A stretch of DNA of 28,697 bases from RFTU01 sp032122355. Its GTDB lineage: Bacteria > Pseudomonadota > Gammaproteobacteria > Burkholderiales > Burkholderiaceae_C. Where the stretch lies: positions 1 to 28,697 of the forward strand of contig JAUMCS010000091.1 of NCBI GenBank assembly GCA_032122355.1, given 5' to 3'. The notes beneath the pieces were generated by a model, which did no database searches, had not been told where the DNA came from, and was given only the letters and a program-made list of their open reading frames with translations. Below, piece by piece: positions 24,996 through 28,697 of the stretch; within the stretch, counting starts at the first letter, position 1; every line of letters begins with the position of its first letter. The position numbers and the translations under genes are program-made.

Positions 24996-26324
24996 TTACT
25001 GAGCGGCTTCGTTTTCAAGGGCTTGTAGGGTTTGCAAATCGGCAGTGAGTTGGTCGGCCGGTACGCCCGCATACCAGTTCGAAGGGATATCGGCCAGTGT
25101 GCTGGGACCTTGTGTTTTCAAGCGTTTGACCCAAGCACCTGCCTCACGGCCTTGTTCAAATCCATGGCTTTGTAGCAAAACCACACCATCGGCGGCGGTG
25201 AGTTTGAAGTAAAACAAACCATCGGATTCGCGGTATTGCTTGAATACAGGAGCTGCAGTTTTGTGGGATGAAGCAGATGCGCCAGATGGTGGTGGCGTGG
25301 TGGCGCAGTTAACAAAACTTTTCAAGCCCACGGCTTGCCGAATGTCAGCCATGAAGGGGGTGGCAATTTGGCGAGCCTTAGCAGCACCTTCTTGCAAAAT
25401 GGCCTCTAGTTCAGCGGGCTTGCTCATCAGTGCCGCATATTGATCTCGCATGGGTGCAATTTGCAACTCAATGCGTTGCGCGGTGATTTTCTTGGCCTCG
25501 CCCCAACCCATGCCTTGGCTTAAATCGGCATGAAATTGCGCCCGCTGCTCGGGGCTGGCAAAGGCATCATGAAGGGTGACTAAGGCGCAGTTATCGATAT
25601 TTTTGGGCTCGCCCGGTAAGCGCGAATCCGTCACAATGCGGGCGATCGAGTCAGCTAGCGCCCGAGTGCCGCCCTCAAATAAGCTGATGATGTTGTCGTA
25701 GCTTTTGGACATTTTGCGCCCATCCAGGCCGGGCAGCGTGGCGACATCTTCTTCAATTTGCGCTTCAGGCAGAACAAAAACATCTTGCCCATGGCCAAAA
25801 CTGTGGTTGAAACGCTGAGCCACATCTCGTGCCATTTCAATATGTTGAACTTGATCGCGCCCGACCGGCACACGGTGGGCATTGAAGAGTAAAATATCAG
25901 CAGCCATCAAAATCGGATAGCAGTACAGACCCATCGTCACACCGGCATCGATATCTTGCCCTTGTTCGGCATTGATGTCGGTTTGTGCTTTGTAAGCATG
26001 CGCACGGTTCATTTGCCCTTTGGCCGTGAGGCAAGTGAGCAGCCAATTGAGCTCGGTGATTTCAGGGATATCGCTTTGGCGGTAGAAGGTTACTCGTTGT
26101 GGGTCTAGGCCACAGGCTAGCCATGTGGCTGCAATTTCAAGGCGTGAGCGCTCAATCCTTGCCGGATCAGCGCATTTGATGAGGGCGTGATAATCGGCTA
26201 AAAATAAAAAACTTTCAACCCCAATTTCTTGGCTGGCTTGAATGGCTGGCCGAATGGCGCCCACATAATTGCCCAAATGGGGCGTGCCAGTAGTGGTAAT
26301 GCCGGTGAGTACGCGCTGATTCAT
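24996..26324 (-). CDS. trpS: Tryptophanyl-tRNA synthetase with C-terminal extension
   Basis: Class I aminoacyl-tRNA synthetase charging tRNA-Trp. The HIGH-equivalent is TPHLGNY (14-20) and the KMSKS loop is KMSKS at 204-208. Residues 1 to about 335 form the standard catalytic and anticodon-binding parts. The protein has 442 residues, about 100 more than E. coli TrpS. The extra segment (about 350-442) contains FKQYRESDGLFYFKLTAADG, which resembles a DUF1508/YegP-like small beta domain; similar extensions occur in betaproteobacterial TrpS. It precedes the DUF3717-DUF1289 gene on one transcript and diverges from purN across about 100 bp. Confidence 0.95.
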   Translation of the reverse strand: MNQRVLTGITTTGTPHLGNYVGAIRPAIQASQEIGVESFLFLADYHALIKCADPARIERSRLEIAATWLACGLDPQRVTFYRQSDIPEITELNWLLTCLTAKGQMNRAHAYKAQTDINAEQGQDIDAGVTMGLYCYPILMAADILLFNAHRVPVGRDQVQHIEMARDVAQRFNHSFGHGQDVFVLPEAQIEEDVATLPGLDGRKMSKSYDNIISLFEGGTRALADSIARIVTDSRLPGEPKNIDNCALVTLHDAFASPEQRAQFHADLSQGMGWGEAKKITAQRIELQIAPMRDQYAALMSKPAELEAILQEGAAKARQIATPFMADIRQAVGLKSFVNCATTPPPSGASASSHKTAAPVFKQYRESDGLFYFKLTAADGVVLLQSHGFEQGREAGAWVKRLKTQGPSTLADIPSNWYAGVPADQLTADLQTLQALENEAAQ

Positions 26325-26428
26325 GGTGCCTATAAAAACGAGTGATGGAATGAAAAAATCATGCTGAGGTTGAGCTTATATTGTAAAAGGGCAGCCTACA
26401 CTCATGACTTATGTCAGGATTAAAGATT

Positions 26429-27106
26429 ATGAAGCGAATTGTGATATTGATTTCAGGCCGTGGCAGTAATATGCAAGCCATTGTCAATGCCTGTGAGCAG
26501 GAGCAATGGCCCGCAAAAATAGTGGCCGTGGTTTCTAACCAACCGCAAGCGGCTGGTTTGGCCTGGGCGCAGCAACAGGGTTTGAATACGCTGGCACTCG
26601 ATCATCGCCAATATGCCGATCGGGCCGCTTTTGATGCGGCCCTGCTGGATGCTTGCCAAGCGTATGAGCCCGATTATGTGGTGTTGGCCGGTTTTATGCG
26701 CGTATTGGGCGAGGCCTTTGTCAACCATTTTGCAGGCCGATTAATCAATATTCATCCCTCTTTACTTCCTGCATTCCCCGGCTTACATACACATCGCCGT
26801 GCACTGCAAGCCGGTGTGAAATGGGCGGGGGCTAGCGTGCACTTTGTCACGCCTGCGCTAGACCACGGCCCTATCATCGCTCAGGCCGCCGTACCGGTGC
26901 TGGCCAATGATACCGAAGCCAGCTTAGCGGCGCGTGTGCTTGAAATAGAGCACCCCATGTTGGTGCAGTGTGTACGTTGGTTGGTGCAGGGCTGTGTTTA
27001 CCTCGAGGGCGATCACGTGGTGCAAATCAGCGGTGAGCCCCAGTACTACTTGCACGGTTTTGCGGGATATGCCCGTGCTCATGAAGGAGCTGTTCATGCA
27101 TCCTAA
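26429..27106 (+). CDS. purN: Phosphoribosylglycinamide formyltransferase
   Basis: Transfers a formyl group from 10-formyltetrahydrofolate to GAR in the third step of purine synthesis. It has 225 residues from the ATG at 26429. The substrate-phosphate loop is RGSNMQAI (11-18). The catalytic triad is N107, H109 (INIHPSLLPAFPG) and D145 (LDHGPII), one residue offset from E. coli numbering. An upstream ATG at 26411 would add six residues; AGGA (26415-26418) lies between the two starts and favours the second. The C-terminus is slightly longer than in E. coli. The last 11 bases overlap the next gene. Confidence 0.95.
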   Translation: MKRIVILISGRGSNMQAIVNACEQEQWPAKIVAVVSNQPQAAGLAWAQQQGLNTLALDHRQYADRAAFDAALLDACQAYEPDYVVLAGFMRVLGEAFVNHFAGRLINIHPSLLPAFPGLHTHRRALQAGVKWAGASVHFVTPALDHGPIIAQAAVPVLANDTEASLAARVLEIEHPMLVQCVRWLVQGCVYLEGDHVVQISGEPQYYLHGFAGYARAHEGAVHAS

Positions 27107-28352
27107 AGCCCAACTCGATTTAACGGCTGAACTGCTGCGCCGTGTCATGACCCTGGTGCAGCCGGCCGATCGTGAAATATCGGATTTTTTTCGCGAGCAC
27201 CGCGCTTTAGGTAGCCGTGACAGGCACATATTATCGGAAACCGCCTATACATTGCTGCGCCAGCGGCTTGAATTGCAGCATTTGGCGCAATCGGGCACGG
27301 GGCCTTTGTACCGGCGTTTGGCTTTACTGGCTTGGAAGGGCTCAGATGGCTATTTACGAGCAGCCCTGAGCCCCGCTGAACAAACTTGGCTAGAGCAAAT
27401 TCAGGCCTTGAATAAAGCCGGACTGCCCGAGCGCATCCGCTTGAATTTGCCCCCTTGGTTAACCGAGCCGCTACAAACGCGCTTGGGTGATGCTTTTGTT
27501 CCTTTTGTACAAGCCAGTCAAACCGTAGCACCCCTTGATTTGCGTGTGAATACCTTCAAAGCCAAGCGTGATGCCGTGCAGCAAGCATTGGCCCAAGCGG
27601 GCATTGCATCCGAGCCTACACCTTATTCTCCCTGGGGTTTGCGCGTGCAAGGTAAGCCTGCTTTGCAAAAAGCCTCCGTGTTTTTGCAGGGCGAAGTGGA
27701 AGTGCAAGACGAGGGTAGTCAGCTACTGGCTTTATTGCTGGATGCGCATCGCGGTGAGATGGTGGCCGATTTTTGTGCCGGTGCAGGCGGCAAAACCCTG
27801 GCCTTGGGGGCGAGTATGCGCAATACCGGGCGTTTGTATGCGTTTGATACGTCGGGGCATCGCTTGGCTGCGCTCAAGCCGCGTTTGGCGCGCAGCGGGT
27901 TGTCGAATGTGCATCCGGCACAAATTGCCCACGAGCGTGATGAACGCATTAAGCGGCTGAGTGGCAAAATCGATCGTGTATTGGTGGATGCCCCTTGCTC
28001 GGGCTTGGGTACGCTGAGGCGTAACCCCGACCTGAACTGGCGGCAGTCACCTGAGTCGGTAGCGGAGCTCAGTGCCTTGCAGGCGCGAATTTTAGCCAGT
28101 TCAGCGCGTTTGCTGAAATCCGGTGGGCGCTTGGTGTATGCCACTTGCAGCGTGCTCGCCGATGAAAACGAAGCCGTTGCCGCCGCCTTTACTGAACAAT
28201 TTCCCGATTTTGAACCGCTAGATGTCGCAACCGAATTAGAGCGACTGAAAGTGCCGCAGGCCGCCAGTTTGTGCGAAGGTGGGTACTTGCGCTTGTGGCC
28301 GCATCAGCACCAAACCGATGGATTTTTTGCGGCGGCTTGGGTGCGGCGTTAA
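27096..28352 (+). CDS. rsmB: RsmB/NOP-family 16S rRNA cytosine-5 methyltransferase
   Basis: SAM-dependent m5C methyltransferase, probably acting on 16S rRNA (C967 in E. coli numbering). It has 418 residues. The SAM loop is VADFCAGAGGKTLALGA (223-239). The two active-site cysteines are C301 in DAPCSGLG and the nucleophile C351 in YATCSV. The N-terminal part (about 1-140) may correspond to the NusB-like and linker region of RsmB but is shorter and poorly conserved, so this could be a paralogue with a different target. A much longer frame extends back into purN. AAGGAG (27083-27088) seven bases before the ATG at 27096 fixes the start, which overlaps the purN end by 11 bp. Confidence 0.85.
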   Translation: MHPKAQLDLTAELLRRVMTLVQPADREISDFFREHRALGSRDRHILSETAYTLLRQRLELQHLAQSGTGPLYRRLALLAWKGSDGYLRAALSPAEQTWLEQIQALNKAGLPERIRLNLPPWLTEPLQTRLGDAFVPFVQASQTVAPLDLRVNTFKAKRDAVQQALAQAGIASEPTPYSPWGLRVQGKPALQKASVFLQGEVEVQDEGSQLLALLLDAHRGEMVADFCAGAGGKTLALGASMRNTGRLYAFDTSGHRLAALKPRLARSGLSNVHPAQIAHERDERIKRLSGKIDRVLVDAPCSGLGTLRRNPDLNWRQSPESVAELSALQARILASSARLLKSGGRLVYATCSVLADENEAVAAAFTEQFPDFEPLDVATELERLKVPQAASLCEGGYLRLWPHQHQTDGFFAAAWVRR

Positions 28353-28364
28353 ACACCATCCGTT

Positions 28365-28392
28365 AAAGCACAGCAGGAAAAGCACAGCAGGA
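28365..28392 (+). repeat. Tandem 14-bp duplication carrying the murJ ribosome binding site
   Basis: AAAGCACAGCAGGA occurs twice in direct succession (28365-28378 and 28379-28392). The second copy places AGGA seven bases before the murJ ATG. The first copy is an extra, out-of-range site. Confidence 0.85.
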
Positions 28393-28399
28393 CAAGCGC

Positions 28400-28697
28400 A
28401 TGAATTTACTGAAAACAGCATCGATGGTTTCATTGCTCACCTTGGTGTCACGCATCACGGGTTTAGGGCGGGAGTGGGTGGTGGCTTCGCAGTTTGGGGC
28501 CAGTGCCTGGACGGATGCATTTAATGTGGCGTTTCGAATTCCTAATTTATTGCGCCGATTATTTGCAGAAGGGGCATTTTCACAAGCTTTTGTGCCCATT
28601 TTGGCCGCATCTCGGCACGAGCAGGGCGATGAGGTCACACAAAACCTGATCAGTGCAGTGGCCACCGTGTTGATGTGGGTTGTGATGCTCACCAGTG
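28400..28697 (+). CDS. murJ: Lipid II flippase MurJ, N-terminal part (runs off the window)
   Basis: Inner-membrane MOP-superfamily flippase that moves lipid II to the periplasmic face for peptidoglycan synthesis. About 99 codons are visible. The N-terminus (MNLLKTASMVSLLTLVSRITGLGREWVVASQFGAS) and the following TDAFNVAFRIPNLLRRLFAEGAFSQAFVP are diagnostic; the arginines in these segments belong to the central cationic cavity. The start is fixed by the ribosome binding site AGGA at 28389-28392. It lies 47 bases after rsmB on the same strand with no terminator between, so some read-through is likely. Confidence 0.93.
   Translation, partial: MNLLKTASMVSLLTLVSRITGLGREWVVASQFGASAWTDAFNVAFRIPNLLRRLFAEGAFSQAFVPILAASRHEQGDEVTQNLISAVATVLMWVVMLTS

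Noticed and set aside
24996..25270. C-terminal extension of TrpS as a novel fusion
   Set aside because: Betaproteobacterial TrpS proteins commonly carry such a tail, so it is noted in the feature but not reported as new.
26970..27095. Longer N-terminus for the RsmB-type gene
   Set aside because: It lies entirely within purN in another frame, and a strong AAGGAG precedes the ATG at 27096.

Overview
The window looks like a chromosomal segment of a betaproteobacterium, most likely of the order Burkholderiales. The evidence is the run tyrA-pheA-serC-gyrA on the minus strand facing ompA-ubiG-gph on the plus strand, a DUF3717-DUF1289 protein beside trpS, and purN followed by an RsmB-type methyltransferase. 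Base composition looks moderate (roughly half GC), lower than many members of the order. I cannot name the genus. No stretch longer than about 300 bases lacks a gene, and I saw no rRNA, tRNA or CRISPR array.

Region 1 (1-15.6 kb) is mostly housekeeping. The minus-strand operon gyrA, serC, pheA, tyrA (5490 down to 1) serves DNA topology and serine and aromatic amino-acid synthesis. It diverges from ompA-like, ubiG and gph. A second minus-strand run, argD, argF and a large M24B aminopeptidase P (11748 down to 7754), covers arginine synthesis and collides with gph in a 78-bp convergent overlap. rpsT follows. A zinc locus then occupies 12252-15556: a Fur/Zur-type repressor reads rightwards, and divergently a histidine-rich outer-membrane barrel, a ZnuA-like binding protein and a ZnuB-like permease read leftwards. 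No ATPase gene is present.

Region 2 (15.6-24.4 kb) is accessory. It holds a short-chain dehydrogenase, a membrane acyltransferase, a complete Type III restriction-modification system (mod, res) with a divergent helix-turn-helix gene, and a HicAB toxin-antitoxin pair. Its edges carry reciprocal gene relics. A 52-bp exact copy of the BON-domain gene at the right edge sits at the left edge (17500-17551 = 24079-24130). A shorter, diverged copy of the left-edge dehydrogenase gene sits at the right edge (about 23657-23698). Both relics lie in the same orientation as their intact partners. This is the most informative structure in the window: it suggests the defence genes lie between two copies of an ancestral dehydrogenase-BON segment, made by duplication or by single-crossover integration, with no recombinase gene visible.

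Region 3 (24.4-28.7 kb) returns to core genes: a DUF3717-DUF1289 protein and trpS on the minus strand, then purN, an RsmB/NOP-family rRNA methyltransferase and the start of murJ on the plus strand.

Starts were chosen by family N-termini, start codon and Shine-Dalgarno position; several differ from the longest open frame and are explained in the entries. All assignments come from reading translated motifs, not from database searches.
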